A stretch of DNA of 64,000 nt from Maribacter luteus (GTDB taxonomy: Bacteria; Bacteroidota; Bacteroidia; Flavobacteriales; Flavobacteriaceae), in contig NZ_WKJH01000008.1 of NCBI RefSeq assembly GCF_009674825.1, forward strand, positions 122,626-186,625, given 5' to 3'. The translations under genes and the position numbers were made by a program. Under the pieces are notes generated by a model, which saw nothing but the letters and a program-made list of their open reading frames with translations, did no database searches and was not told the DNA's origin. Below, piece after piece: positions 1 through 8,699 of the stretch; position 1 is the stretch's first letter, and each line of letters begins with the position of its first letter.

Positions 1-1
1 A

Positions 2-1006
2 GTTTTGGCCATTGCCGACCGATATTCCCCTTCCAAGGTATTTATGGTCAGTGCTGTTCTTGGGGCAGCTTTTAATTTAGGGGTTATTTGGGAAGGCAAC
101 GATTTATCCAGTTTGCTTATCCTTCGTTTTCTTACAGGTTTTTTTCTTGCCGGTATCTATCCGGTAGGAATGAAAATTGCCGCGGACCATTATGAAAAAG
201 GCCTTGGCAAGTCACTCGGATTTTTAGTGGGCGCCTTGGTCGTAGGTACGGCATTCCCGCATCTCCTGAAAGACCTAACGGGAGCATATCCGTGGAAAGC
301 CGTGCTCATGGCCACTTCGTCCCTAGCGGTGTTCGGTGGACTCTTAATGGTTCTGGTAGTGCCCGATGGTCCGTATCGGAAGGAGGCACAACGAACGGAG
401 CTTTCCGCCTGTGTCAGCGTGTTTAAGAACAAGGAATTCCGTGCAGTGGCATTTGGTTATTTCGGTCATATGTGGGAGCTTTATGCCTTTTGGGCCTTTG
501 TACCCATTATGCTCCAGAAGTACGGTCTGTCACATTCAACGGCAAATTTCAATATTCCCTTGTTATCGTTCGTGATCATAAGTATGGGCGGACTCGCTTG
601 TGTCTTGGGAGGGTATATGTCAGAAATGGTCGGCACCAAACGCACGGCTTTTATCGCATTGTTCTTATCGGGTGCATGTTGCTTGGTTTCACCTATGGTC
701 TTTGATAGTGGGTCCCCAAGTTTGTTTGTAGGGTTTCTTATATTTTGGGGCATGGTCGTAATTGCCGATTCCCCATTGTTCTCTACCCTGGTGGCCCAAA
801 ATGCCCCGGCGGAGCTAAAGGGCACCGCACTTACCATCGTTAATTGTATCGGTTTTGCGATAACCATTGTCAGTATCCAGGGCATCACGGCGATTATGAC
901 GATAACCGAATCCAATAGTTTGTACGTTATTTTGGCCATAGGTCCTATTTTGGGTTTGATTGCCTTACGGAAGAAAATAAGCTTGCCGATACCTAAAGGG
1001 GCATGA
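2..1006 (+). CDS. MFS transporter, 5' end missing
   Basis: Inner-membrane transporter of the major facilitator superfamily; substrate unknown. The reading frame is already open at the first base of the window. Its first residues (LADRYSP) match the family's motif A in the loop between membrane segments 2 and 3, so roughly 60-80 N-terminal residues with two membrane helices lie outside the window. The visible 334 residues hold about ten hydrophobic segments separated by a basic central loop near residues 120-140. The gene stops with TGA and is followed by a 99-base gap before the next gene on the same strand. Family assignment is firm; the sequence gives no clue to the transported compound. 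The apparent TTG start at base 5 is an artefact of the cut. Confidence 0.85.
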   Translation, partial: VLAIADRYSPSKVFMVSAVLGAAFNLGVIWEGNDLSSLLILRFLTGFFLAGIYPVGMKIAADHYEKGLGKSLGFLVGALVVGTAFPHLLKDLTGAYPWKAVLMATSSLAVFGGLLMVLVVPDGPYRKEAQRTELSACVSVFKNKEFRAVAFGYFGHMWELYAFWAFVPIMLQKYGLSHSTANFNIPLLSFVIISMGGLACVLGGYMSEMVGTKRTAFIALFLSGACCLVSPMVFDSGSPSLFVGFLIFWGMVVIADSPLFSTLVAQNAPAELKGTALTIVNCIGFAITIVSIQGITAIMTITESNSLYVILAIGPILGLIALRKKISLPIPKGA

Positions 1007-1105
1007 CCCTAAATCCTTCTTAAGTTGCACAACCACAAAAGATTATCCTTATTTTTTAATTTTGATCGGTATACGTATTTTAGTGAATAACAAACACCAA
1101 ATACA

Positions 1106-2026
1106 ATGAAAGCAGCAGTTTATACCTCTTATGGCCCGCCCAATGTTCTTCAGTTGACAGAGGTGGATAAGCCCCAGCCCAAGGAAAATGAAATTCTCAT
1201 CAAAATACATGCGGCAACCGTTACCGCTGGGGATGTAAGATTGCGGGCATCGGATTTCCCACCTTTGTTTTGGCTTCCGGCACGGTTGATATTCGGCCTG
1301 TTTAAACCGAAAAAGAAAATTTTAGGGCATGAATTGTCCGGGACCATCGAAGCGATTGGAAAGAACGTCACGAAATTCAAGGTGGGGGACAAGGTTTACG
1401 GGACCACGACCATGTTGCCCACGGGCTCCTATGCCGAATATATTTGCTTGCCTGAGGAATGGAAACATGGGGTTTTGGCCATAAAACCGGATAATCTGGG
1501 TTTTAAGGAAGCTGCGGCCTTACCCATTGGGGCAATGACCGCCATGTACCTTCTGGATAAGGCCAGTTTAAATAAAGGACAAAAGGTTTTGGTCTATGGG
1601 GCTTCCGGGAGTGTGGGAAGCTATGCCGTTCAGCTGGCAAAACAGCAAGATGCCATGGTAACGGCCGTTTGTAGCGGCCCTAATTTTGATATGGTAAGGT
1701 CATTGGGTGCCGATAATGTATTGGATTATAAAAAAGAAGACTATTCGGAAAGCCTTGAAAAATTCGATATCGTTTTTGATGCCGTAGGCAAGACCACCAA
1801 ATCAAAAGCAAAAAAGGTGCTCAAAGAGGGAGGTACTTTCGTTACTATCAAAATGCTGACCAAAGAGAAGAACGAAAACCTTGGGCGTATAAAACAATTG
1901 GCAGAAGCCGGAAAGCTAAAACCGTTTATAGACCGAACCTTCGGACTCAATGAAATCGTTGCAGCACATGAGTATGTTGACCTGGGAAGGAAAAGGGGCA
2001 ATGTGGTCATTGAAATAGTTCAATAA
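1106..2026 (+). CDS. NAD(P)-dependent alcohol dehydrogenase / quinone oxidoreductase (MDR family)
   Basis: Cytoplasmic medium-chain dehydrogenase/reductase of 306 residues, likely an NAD(P)H-dependent oxidoreductase acting on quinones, enones or alcohols. The N-terminal GroES-like domain carries GHE (residues 74-76) and GDKVYG; the cofactor-binding domain has the glycine-rich GASGSVG (165-171). The four-cysteine structural zinc lobe of classical zinc alcohol dehydrogenases is absent, as expected for the shorter quinone-oxidoreductase-type branch. The C-terminus GNVVIEI is typical of the family. Start is the ATG closest to the conserved MKAAVYT beginning. It stands alone between the MFS gene and the lyase gene. 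Physiological substrate cannot be inferred. Confidence 0.88.
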   Translation: MKAAVYTSYGPPNVLQLTEVDKPQPKENEILIKIHAATVTAGDVRLRASDFPPLFWLPARLIFGLFKPKKKILGHELSGTIEAIGKNVTKFKVGDKVYGTTTMLPTGSYAEYICLPEEWKHGVLAIKPDNLGFKEAAALPIGAMTAMYLLDKASLNKGQKVLVYGASGSVGSYAVQLAKQQDAMVTAVCSGPNFDMVRSLGADNVLDYKKEDYSESLEKFDIVFDAVGKTTKSKAKKVLKEGGTFVTIKMLTKEKNENLGRIKQLAEAGKLKPFIDRTFGLNEIVAAHEYVDLGRKRGNVVIEIVQ

Positions 2027-2167
2027 AGCGAATGATCCAAGGTGCGATGGTGAGCAGTAAATTGTTGAATATACTATTTCATAATGCATCTCCGCTTGCA
2101 GCATTCCAAAAAAGGGAAACACCGTATAAAAAACCCAAAATAAATTCGATTCCTTAATGTAGTCCAA

Positions 2168-2175
2168 TACCTTTG
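2168..2175 (+). promoter_or_regulatory. Candidate -7 promoter element for the PL8 lyase gene
   Basis: TACCTTTG matches the Bacteroidota -7 consensus TAnnTTTG exactly and lies 30-50 bases before the two possible start codons of the lyase. The usual -33 TTTG is not clear upstream, so this is a motif-based guess. Confidence 0.4.
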
Positions 2176-2222
2176 TAATAGCAAAATGTCGCTATTGGCA
2201 AAGCATGGATAATAGTAGTTGT

Positions 2223-4289
2223 ATGAAAAAATGGATCTTGATTATAACGATGGTCATCTGCCATCAAACGATCTTTTCAAACGATCTGGATAAACTCAAA
2301 CAAAACGTAAGGGATTTTTATTTGCTTGAAAAGGTGAGTAACGCCGAAGTGGCCCACTTACTTGAGGGAATGAAGGGGGATTATTCTTTTGGTGACATCG
2401 ATTACGATATGCACCGAAGAAGTAATTGGAAACCGCGGGAACATTTGAAACGACTTATTAAACTCGCCATTGCCTATGAAGATGTGAACAGCGATTATTA
2501 CCAGCAAGATCATTTGGCAGAGGCAATCGTTGGCGGACTGAATTATTGGAGCTACCATGATTTTTATAGCGACAACTGGTGGCATCAGGAAATTGGGGTT
2601 CCCCAAAGTATTGGGCCTACGCTTATCATTTGTGAAAAGATCATTCCCGATTCCACGATGGTGAGGTCTTTGAAAGTGATGGACAAGTCCAAAATCAAGA
2701 TGACGGGTCAAAATAAGATATGGCTCAGTGGTAATGTATTTATGCGCGAACTGGTTCGTGGCAATAGGGATTTGATGACGGCCGCCGCCGATACGATCAA
2801 ATCCGTCGTAGTGCCATCAAAACCCTATGAAGAAGGTATTCAACCCGATTATTCCTTTCACCAACACGGTCCCCAACCCCAATTAGGGAACTACGGATTG
2901 CATTTTGCCGAGGACATTGTAAAGTGGATGTTCATTTTCGATAAAACGGGTATCGCCTTTTCTTCAGAGAAGGTAGACCTTATGCGCAATTTCATGTTCC
3001 AGGCGCAGCAAAAAGTCAATTACAAAGGAAAATACGAGCTTTTGGCAACGGGACGCCAACTTTTCCCGGAGAGGGTTAACGGCGAAAAATATCGCGGGCC
3101 CATGTCTAAATATGAGCTGTATAAAAACCTTGAGCGCATATTTAACTTGTTCGATTCCCATGAGAATCCAACCGGTCCCCCCAAGGAGTATGTCCATTTT
3201 CGAAATTCGGATTATAGCCTATATCGCACAGATGGATTTTTCTCGCCCGTACGTATGTCTTCCCAACGGGTAATCGGTGCTGAGGCCGGCAACGGGGAAA
3301 ACCTAATGGGCTATCATTTGGGCGATGGTACCAACCTGATCTATCGCAAGGGGGACGAATACCATGAAATTTATCCGGTATGGAACTGGAGGAAATTACC
3401 CGGCACCACTACGGTTCAGGATACTGTACCACTTCCCGTTTTGACATGGTCGGGATATAGGAACGGCTCCCATTTTACGGGAGGCCTACAGAGTGATTGG
3501 GGCGGGATTTCCGCTTTTGAATATCGACGGGATAGCCTAAAAGCGAATAAATCCTATTTTTTCAAGGACAATACGGTCTATGCCTTGGGTTCGGCCATCG
3601 GTACCGATAGGGATTTTGAGGTGGTGACCACGATCAATCAATGTTATAAAAAAGGTCCGGTGATTATTAACAAGAAAAAAGGCAAAATCACTTCCGTCTG
3701 GCATGATAGTATTGCATACGTGAACCTCGGAAAGCAACAATTGAAGGTTCGGCAAGGTATACAGACCGGTAATTGGAAAAAGATATTGACTTGGCAAACG
3801 GATACCCTTATATCAAAAGAGGTTTTTGATCTGGAAGTGGATCATGGCATACGACCAAAGAACGCAAAATATGCTTATGTAAGTATCGTGGGTGTTTCTG
3901 AAAAGGAAGCGGAAAAAGCGATAAAAAAGGAATTGGGGCGAATACTGGTGCATAGCGGGGCGGTACATGCCCTAAGTTTTAATCAGGGGAAGAACATAGC
4001 CATCAGTGCGTTTGAACCTAGTGAAGTGCCCATAGGGCATAAACAACAATTGAAAATCAATTCTCCCTGTTTATTGAATCTTTATAAACTTGAAAAAGGA
4101 TGGAAGATAGAAGCGGTGGATCCAACCCAGATGCTTGAAAAGCTTTCCTTCGGAATATCGGGAAAATATAAGGTTCAAGGTTCTCAGGTTTCGAAAATTG
4201 ACGGGAACGTAACTTATTTCGAAATATCACTTCCATCGGAGAATGATAATAAAGGAATGAAAGCATCCGTTATTCTGATGTTGGAATAA
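2223..4289 (+). CDS. Polysaccharide lyase family 8 (chondroitin/hyaluronate lyase-like), secreted
   Basis: Secreted or periplasmic lyase expected to cleave uronic-acid-containing polysaccharides by beta-elimination. Counting from the ATG at 2223, it opens with a signal peptide (MKKWILIITMVICH...) followed by the alpha/alpha toroid. Asn164, His215, Tyr224, Arg278 and Glu359 fall in the same motifs and almost the same spacing as Asn175, His225, Tyr234, Arg288 and Glu371 of Pedobacter chondroitinase AC. NGENLMGY and the following GDGTNL stretch belong to the central beta-sandwich. Total 688 residues, close to the family's usual 700. An earlier ATG at 2205 would put six residues before the signal peptide, so 2223 is preferred. 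No SusCD pair or sulfatase is adjacent. Substrate could be a glycosaminoglycan-like or xanthan/alginate-like polymer. Confidence 0.85.
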   Translation: MKKWILIITMVICHQTIFSNDLDKLKQNVRDFYLLEKVSNAEVAHLLEGMKGDYSFGDIDYDMHRRSNWKPREHLKRLIKLAIAYEDVNSDYYQQDHLAEAIVGGLNYWSYHDFYSDNWWHQEIGVPQSIGPTLIICEKIIPDSTMVRSLKVMDKSKIKMTGQNKIWLSGNVFMRELVRGNRDLMTAAADTIKSVVVPSKPYEEGIQPDYSFHQHGPQPQLGNYGLHFAEDIVKWMFIFDKTGIAFSSEKVDLMRNFMFQAQQKVNYKGKYELLATGRQLFPERVNGEKYRGPMSKYELYKNLERIFNLFDSHENPTGPPKEYVHFRNSDYSLYRTDGFFSPVRMSSQRVIGAEAGNGENLMGYHLGDGTNLIYRKGDEYHEIYPVWNWRKLPGTTTVQDTVPLPVLTWSGYRNGSHFTGGLQSDWGGISAFEYRRDSLKANKSYFFKDNTVYALGSAIGTDRDFEVVTTINQCYKKGPVIINKKKGKITSVWHDSIAYVNLGKQQLKVRQGIQTGNWKKILTWQTDTLISKEVFDLEVDHGIRPKNAKYAYVSIVGVSEKEAEKAIKKELGRILVHSGAVHALSFNQGKNIAISAFEPSEVPIGHKQQLKINSPCLLNLYKLEKGWKIEAVDPTQMLEKLSFGISGKYKVQGSQVSKIDGNVTYFEISLPSENDNKGMKASVILMLE

Positions 4290-4314
4290 CATATCATAAT
4301 AGATCACGAAACAA

Positions 4315-4857
4315 ATGGTAGAGATCAAAGTAGCATTTTACGTTTTAGGGGCATTGTTCGGGATAAAGAACAGTCGTATCGCAGCGGAAAAAACGTTGGT
4401 CACCGTAGACCCGATTGCCAAGACCATCGTAATTGTCGAAGAAGACCTTTTTACGGTGATTCAGGAAGAAAACGATAGTGTTCTTGTAAGCGAAGAGTTC
4501 CTTAAGATCCAGAAGAGGGATTGGATTCCCGAAATAAAGGGGTATGCCGAAAAATCGGTGGAGTTCTATACCGATGAAAACAATCTACTCAATGCAAAGG
4601 TCGTTTTAAAGTACAATACCTTTGAGGATTTAAGTACCTATGCTTTGGGTGTTGCTCCCAATGGGGATTATTCATTGATACAGGTACCGAATTGGAATGT
4701 AGAGAGTACCGACGGTCAATTGAACGATATGTATTGGAACTTTGATGCAAGCAAACCTTTTTCCTTTACTATGGAAGCCTATAAGGACATGCCCGAAAAA
4801 TATAAGGCCGATAAAGTAAGCCTTACCGCTATGTGGGAAGCTGCGAATAAAGGGTAA
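4315..4857 (+). CDS. Hypothetical protein
   Basis: Unrecognised 180-residue protein, 25 bases downstream of the lyase gene and probably cotranscribed with it. It is acidic, soluble-looking, with only a weak hydrophobic N-terminus (AFYVLGALFGI) and no lipobox. The middle has repeated beta-strand-like stretches (TLVTVDPIAKTIVIVEED, NAKVVLKYNTF) and aromatic clusters (VPNWNV, MYWNF). No catalytic motif is visible. The gene is followed by a 344-base stretch that holds two copies of a TTGCAAT motif. Confidence 0.6.
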   Translation: MVEIKVAFYVLGALFGIKNSRIAAEKTLVTVDPIAKTIVIVEEDLFTVIQEENDSVLVSEEFLKIQKRDWIPEIKGYAEKSVEFYTDENNLLNAKVVLKYNTFEDLSTYALGVAPNGDYSLIQVPNWNVESTDGQLNDMYWNFDASKPFSFTMEAYKDMPEKYKADKVSLTAMWEAANKG

Positions 4858-4990
4858 ACCTTTGGGTTTCGGGAAATAGCAACATCTTCATTCTTAGGTT
4901 ACTACATTACTTGGTTAAGGGCAATTTTCAATGAAGTGAGTAAAGTTTTCCACCATTTCAACAAAAATATTTTTGTGTGTAATTTTTATT

Positions 4991-5011
4991 ATCGTAATAT
5001 TGCAATGAATA
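4991..5011. promoter_or_regulatory. First copy of a 21-bp ATCGT--TATTGCAAT motif (possible ArsR-type operator)
   Basis: The sequence ATCGTAATATTGCAATGAAT recurs 161 bases downstream with only a few changes. It contains the palindromic core ATTGCAAT. The 344-base gap 4858-5201 in which both copies lie holds no convincing open frame. Because the genes that follow are of arsenic-operon type, an ArsR/SmtB operator is a natural guess, but no such regulator gene is in the window. Confidence 0.4.
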
Positions 5012-5151
5012 GATGTATGAATAAGAATGATATCTGGTCAAGGTGTCGTTGGTTGTTGGTAAATGTAGCACGAAGGTAAATCAAAAAGGTCGCCTCATGA
5101 GGGTTATCATTTAATGACAAGGGGAAACATTCGATTTTTTTGCACTAATTA

Positions 5152-5172
5152 ATCGTTTTATTGCAATAAAGG
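5152..5172. promoter_or_regulatory. Second copy of the 21-bp ATCGT--TATTGCAAT motif
   Basis: ATCGTTTTATTGCAATAAAG, with a perfect TTATTGCAATAA palindrome at its core, lies 30 bases before the start codon of the next gene. It is in the right place to control that gene and its coupled neighbour. Confidence 0.45.
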
Positions 5173-5201
5173 AATAATAAACAATCAAAATCCCATATAC
5201 A

Positions 5202-5855
5202 ATGAAAACTAAAATGACAATGCTTACCATGTTCGTATTACTGAGCTTTATGCAGGCCGTGAATGCGCAAAAGTTAAAAGACAGAATTAAAGAATCGGTC
5301 GTGGAAATCGGAACCACATTTATCGAAATCCCGGAGGACCGTTTAAAACTCCTGGATCAGATTGCCTTTACAATGATTAGAAAAAGGGATGACAAAGGAA
5401 TCGCCCATGTCGTTTTGGTAGATGCCAACAACCATGAACTCAGTCAGCTTTCCATGGTTTGGCTTACTACCGGGATACTTTACTACGGCCATGTAGATCT
5501 TTTCCAAATACAATCCGCAGGCTTAGCAGCGGATAATCAAAAAATACCAGGGCTACGACAACTCAAGGAATATGGGTTTACATTAAAGGACAACCAAAAA
5601 AATGGGGTTATGGGGTACAGGTTAAAATACGGTTCTGGCAGTTGGGAGGTTTATGGGAAATCATTGAGCGACCTTCAGGTACCCGAAGGGATAGCCATTA
5701 AGATTTTCCTTCAAGATAACCTTATCGACAATTCAATTGATAACAATCTAGTTTTAGATTCTACGGATTCCTCCAATATCGCTAAAGAAATGCTCTATTT
5801 GGCGACACGAATAAATAATTTATTAATGCGAAATCAGAAAAAACAACAACTATGA
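5202..5855 (+). CDS. Exported LMW phosphatase/arsenate reductase-like protein lacking the active-site loop
   Basis: A 217-residue protein with a clear signal peptide (cleavage likely after AVNA, residue 22), so exported. The rest follows the layout of flavobacterial low-molecular-weight phosphatase/arsenate reductase proteins: an IPEDRLKLLDQIA helix, then a strand, SQLSMVWLTTGILYYG, SAGLAADNQKIPGLRQLKEYGFTL, and a final helix IAKEMLYLATRI. At the place where active relatives have the P-loop CTHNSRRS it reads DANNHELS, so the nucleophilic cysteine and the phosphate-binding arginine are gone. It can hardly be an enzyme; a binding or sensing role is inference. It overlaps the DUF6428 gene by four bases (ATGA), which implies translational coupling. 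Confidence 0.6.
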   Translation: MKTKMTMLTMFVLLSFMQAVNAQKLKDRIKESVVEIGTTFIEIPEDRLKLLDQIAFTMIRKRDDKGIAHVVLVDANNHELSQLSMVWLTTGILYYGHVDLFQIQSAGLAADNQKIPGLRQLKEYGFTLKDNQKNGVMGYRLKYGSGSWEVYGKSLSDLQVPEGIAIKIFLQDNLIDNSIDNNLVLDSTDSSNIAKEMLYLATRINNLLMRNQKKQQL

Positions 5856-6319
5856 GACTATCGAAAATAAAAGAAATCTTGGGCAAGTCAGAGACCTTGG
5901 CCTTTGAATTACCGAACGGGGAATTGGTCCCAAGACATTTTCATGTGACCGAAGTAGGGAAGGTCACCAAAAACTTCATCGATTGCGGGGGTACGGTACG
6001 TAAGGAAGAAGTGGTGAACTTTCAACTATGGCAGGCCGATGATTACGACCATAGGCTGCATCCTGAAAAATTGGTGCACATCATAGAACTTTCAGAGAAG
6101 GTTTTGGGTATCGGGGATTTGGAAATAGAGGTAGAGTACCAAGGGGATACCATCGGTAAATTCGGTTTGGATCATGATGGCAGCAATTTCTTACTGACCA
6201 CAAAGCAGACCGATTGCCTTGCCAAGGACAATTGTGGTATTCCCGCAGCGAAACCGAAATTGAAACTTTCTGAAATTCAGGCGGCAACTTCCTGCGCTCC
6301 TGGTAGCGGTTGTTGTTAG
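5852..6319 (+). CDS. DUF6428 family protein
   Basis: A 155-residue cytoplasmic protein of the DUF6428 family, which in flavobacteria typically sits in arsenic-resistance-like operons beside an ArsR regulator and a LMW phosphatase/arsenate reductase. Recognisable features are LPNGELVPRHFHVTEVG, the NFIDCGGTVR segment and the C-terminal cysteine-rich tail CAPGSGCC, preceded by CLAKDNCG. The cysteines suggest metal or arsenite binding, but this is inference. Its start overlaps the preceding stop by four bases. The 293 bases that follow (6320-6612) contain no frame that resembles a protein. Confidence 0.85.
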   Translation: MRLSKIKEILGKSETLAFELPNGELVPRHFHVTEVGKVTKNFIDCGGTVRKEEVVNFQLWQADDYDHRLHPEKLVHIIELSEKVLGIGDLEIEVEYQGDTIGKFGLDHDGSNFLLTTKQTDCLAKDNCGIPAAKPKLKLSEIQAATSCAPGSGCC

Positions 6320-6612
6320 TCCGGGGATAAATTCCCTTACAACATGATCGAAAATATGCCATAGCAATAGGTCTGTTCCATGGTAAGGGATCTTGTTTTA
6401 GTGCTAGTAGTTTCGGCCCCAAAGGCAAGCGTATGGATCATGATGGTATTTTGGGGGTAAAAACCATCATTTGTTATACCTTTGGGGTACGATTCAAGCG
6501 GTATGTTCTTTATATCGACTTCCATTGTATGTAATGGTTCTTGTTATGTTTGGCGTGGTATGGCAAGACCGGTTGAAATGACTACGTTGCGCCACCGATT
6601 TTTTTTGGATTT

Positions 6613-7389
6613 ATGGACACTTGGACATTGGCCGCCATTATAATGCTGATCGCATTCGTAATGACAATGACAGGTCGCGGAGGCGGCAATTTTTATGTAC
6701 TCACCTTGGTATTGGCAGGGATCGATATGAACCTTTCCGCATCTACCGGGCAATTCATCCTAATGTCTTCCTCCTTAATGGCCACCATTCTTTTCAGTCG
6801 CCAAAAAATGAACCATTGGAAACTGACCATCCTTTTGGGGGTTTTGATTTTCGTTTCGGCAATGAGCGGTGGGTATCTGGGACATTATTTTAATGAAAGA
6901 ATGTTGAAGATCGTTTTTGCCGTGGTCATGTTCCTCGCAGCCATCCTAATGCTGAGAAAACCTAAAAAGCACCTGAAGAGCGATCGTAAATGGATCGTTT
7001 CCTTAAAATCCAACAACGAGGAATACCATGTAAACCTTTTGATAACCGTTCCCGTGGTTTTGCTTACCGGTTTTATTTCGGGTATGGTGGGTGTTTCGGG
7101 CGGTTCCTTTTTAGTGCCTTTGATGCTGCTTACCATGAGTGTGCCCATGCATATTGCCGTAGGCACATCGACCACTTTGGTCACCATTTCGGCGGCAGCG
7201 GGTTTTTTCGGGCATCTGGGTGCCGGGGTGTTTTACCCACAATTGGCCGTTCCCCTTGCGTTGGGTGGATTGGTAGGCGGATTCCTAGGGGCTAAACTGG
7301 CAGTGAAATCAAAACCAAAAAACCTCAAATACCTCTTTGCAGGCACACAACTGGTAGCTTCCGTGATCATGATCTACAACGTTTTATAA
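6613..7389 (+). CDS. TauE/SafE family sulfite exporter-type membrane protein
   Basis: Inner-membrane protein of 258 residues, expected to export sulfite, sulfoacetate or related anions. It has the typical two-fold repeat of four membrane helices: a first half ending with the LGHYFNERMLKIVFAVVMF pattern and a second half starting with TGFISGMVGVSGG, the family signature. The N-terminal TGRGGGNFY and VGTSTTLV segments also fit. Family is clear. It lies 293 bases after the DUF6428 gene; sulfite exporter-type genes do occur in flavobacterial arsenic-like clusters, so a shared role is possible but unproven. Confidence 0.88.
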   Translation: MDTWTLAAIIMLIAFVMTMTGRGGGNFYVLTLVLAGIDMNLSASTGQFILMSSSLMATILFSRQKMNHWKLTILLGVLIFVSAMSGGYLGHYFNERMLKIVFAVVMFLAAILMLRKPKKHLKSDRKWIVSLKSNNEEYHVNLLITVPVVLLTGFISGMVGVSGGSFLVPLMLLTMSVPMHIAVGTSTTLVTISAAAGFFGHLGAGVFYPQLAVPLALGGLVGGFLGAKLAVKSKPKNLKYLFAGTQLVASVIMIYNVL

Positions 7390-7529
7390 GACCTTGGTAG
7401 CATTTCAATTTCGGTACTTTCTTCAATACTTCAAAATGGACTACCAAAATTATATTCGGGAATCATAACCGTGGCCATACTTTTTTATGCAAAACGATTA
7501 TCTTTCGAACGAAATAGAAATCCCTCACC

Positions 7530-8699
7530 ATGAAAAAAACCGCTTTTATTCTGCTCCTGACCTTGATTTTTTCCTGCAAGGACAACAATAACAGACCAAG
7601 TCAGGGACCCGAAGATCGGCAGCGACCATCGGCTAGCCAGATCATTTCGGATTTCGATACCGATAAGGACGGAAAACTGTCCCAAGAGGAAGTTGGCGGA
7701 CCCCTTGTTGAGGAATTTTCGAATATAGATACGGATAAGGACGGATTCTTGACTGAAAGCGAATTGGAAAACGGTCCCAAACCCCCACGTAGGGGACAAA
7801 GTGAGAACACGGTAAGTCCGGATGATATAGATCCAACGGTAAAGTCCGTTCCCGTAAATACCGACTTTCTTATCAAAGAGAACATTATCGGGGAAATCGC
7901 CCAGGATACGATGGCCTTATCGGGCGTGGAAACCCTTTGTTATGTGATAAAGACCCATTCACGGGCCACCGAACATCAGATGGGGCCTTGGTGTCCACTG
8001 CATATTGAAGACGGTATGGAAAAAGCGGGCATTTGGTTCCAAGATGGGAAAGTCTATGATGTCTCTGGGCATTTTATCGCCAATTTGGATGAGTTCTATA
8101 CTGATGATAAATGGAAAATGTATAACGAGGACGGTACCATAAACGTTACCCTTACAAAAGAAGCCTGTTTGGCCGCCGCAAAGCCCGATGTAGATGCAGC
8201 CTACAACAACTATTGTGTGGAATGTATGCCCGATTTTTTCAAGGATCAGGTAACCACCTTCGTGATTCCCGTACAACCGCAGTACCTGACCACCGCCCAA
8301 AGTTTTGGTAGGGGAGGCATAGGAATGGCGTTCAATGGGGTAAATTATGATCCTCCGGCACCTACACACGCCATATTGGCCGCACATACCATTGCTCCCT
8401 TGGACGATCATGGCGGACATGTAAATCCGCATGGGGGTTATCATTACCATGCCGTTACGGGTTCTACCAAGGAAATTGCCCAGGAAGATATACATGCTCC
8501 CATGTTGGGCTATGCCATAGACGGATTCGGAATTTATGCCCTGTTGGATAAAAACGGGGACAAACCCGAGAACTTGGACGAATGTGGGGGACACTCCGAT
8601 GAAATTCGAGGCTACCATTACCATGCTGGGGAACCTGGGGGCAACCAGATTATAAGTTGCTTACACGGCCTACCGGGCTATACCGAGGTAGAGGAGTAA
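7530..8699 (+). CDS. YHYH domain lipoprotein with two EF-hands
   Basis: A 389-residue exported lipoprotein: the signal peptide ends in LIFSC (Cys16). Two calcium-binding EF-hand loops of the form DTDKDGxLxxxE lie at residues 43-54 and 67-78. The remainder is a YHYH domain with the diagnostic GGYHYHA and, near the end, GYHYHAGEPGG, plus conserved cysteines (CVECMP, C near ISCLHG). Function of YHYH proteins is not established; histidine clusters suggest metal binding. The gene is preceded by TTATCTTTCG, a near match to a -7 element. It is monocistronic. Confidence 0.85.
   Translation: MKKTAFILLLTLIFSCKDNNNRPSQGPEDRQRPSASQIISDFDTDKDGKLSQEEVGGPLVEEFSNIDTDKDGFLTESELENGPKPPRRGQSENTVSPDDIDPTVKSVPVNTDFLIKENIIGEIAQDTMALSGVETLCYVIKTHSRATEHQMGPWCPLHIEDGMEKAGIWFQDGKVYDVSGHFIANLDEFYTDDKWKMYNEDGTINVTLTKEACLAAAKPDVDAAYNNYCVECMPDFFKDQVTTFVIPVQPQYLTTAQSFGRGGIGMAFNGVNYDPPAPTHAILAAHTIAPLDDHGGHVNPHGGYHYHAVTGSTKEIAQEDIHAPMLGYAIDGFGIYALLDKNGDKPENLDECGGHSDEIRGYHYHAGEPGGNQIISCLHGLPGYTEVEE

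Noticed and set aside
6337..6525. Minus-strand frame of 62 codons between DUF6428 and TauE/SafE genes
   Set aside because: No recognisable motif and another frame overlaps it; not enough support for a gene.
7959..8624. Long minus-strand frame of 221 codons
   Set aside because: Exact shadow of the YHYH lipoprotein gene, whose lipobox, EF-hands and YHYH motifs settle the coding strand.
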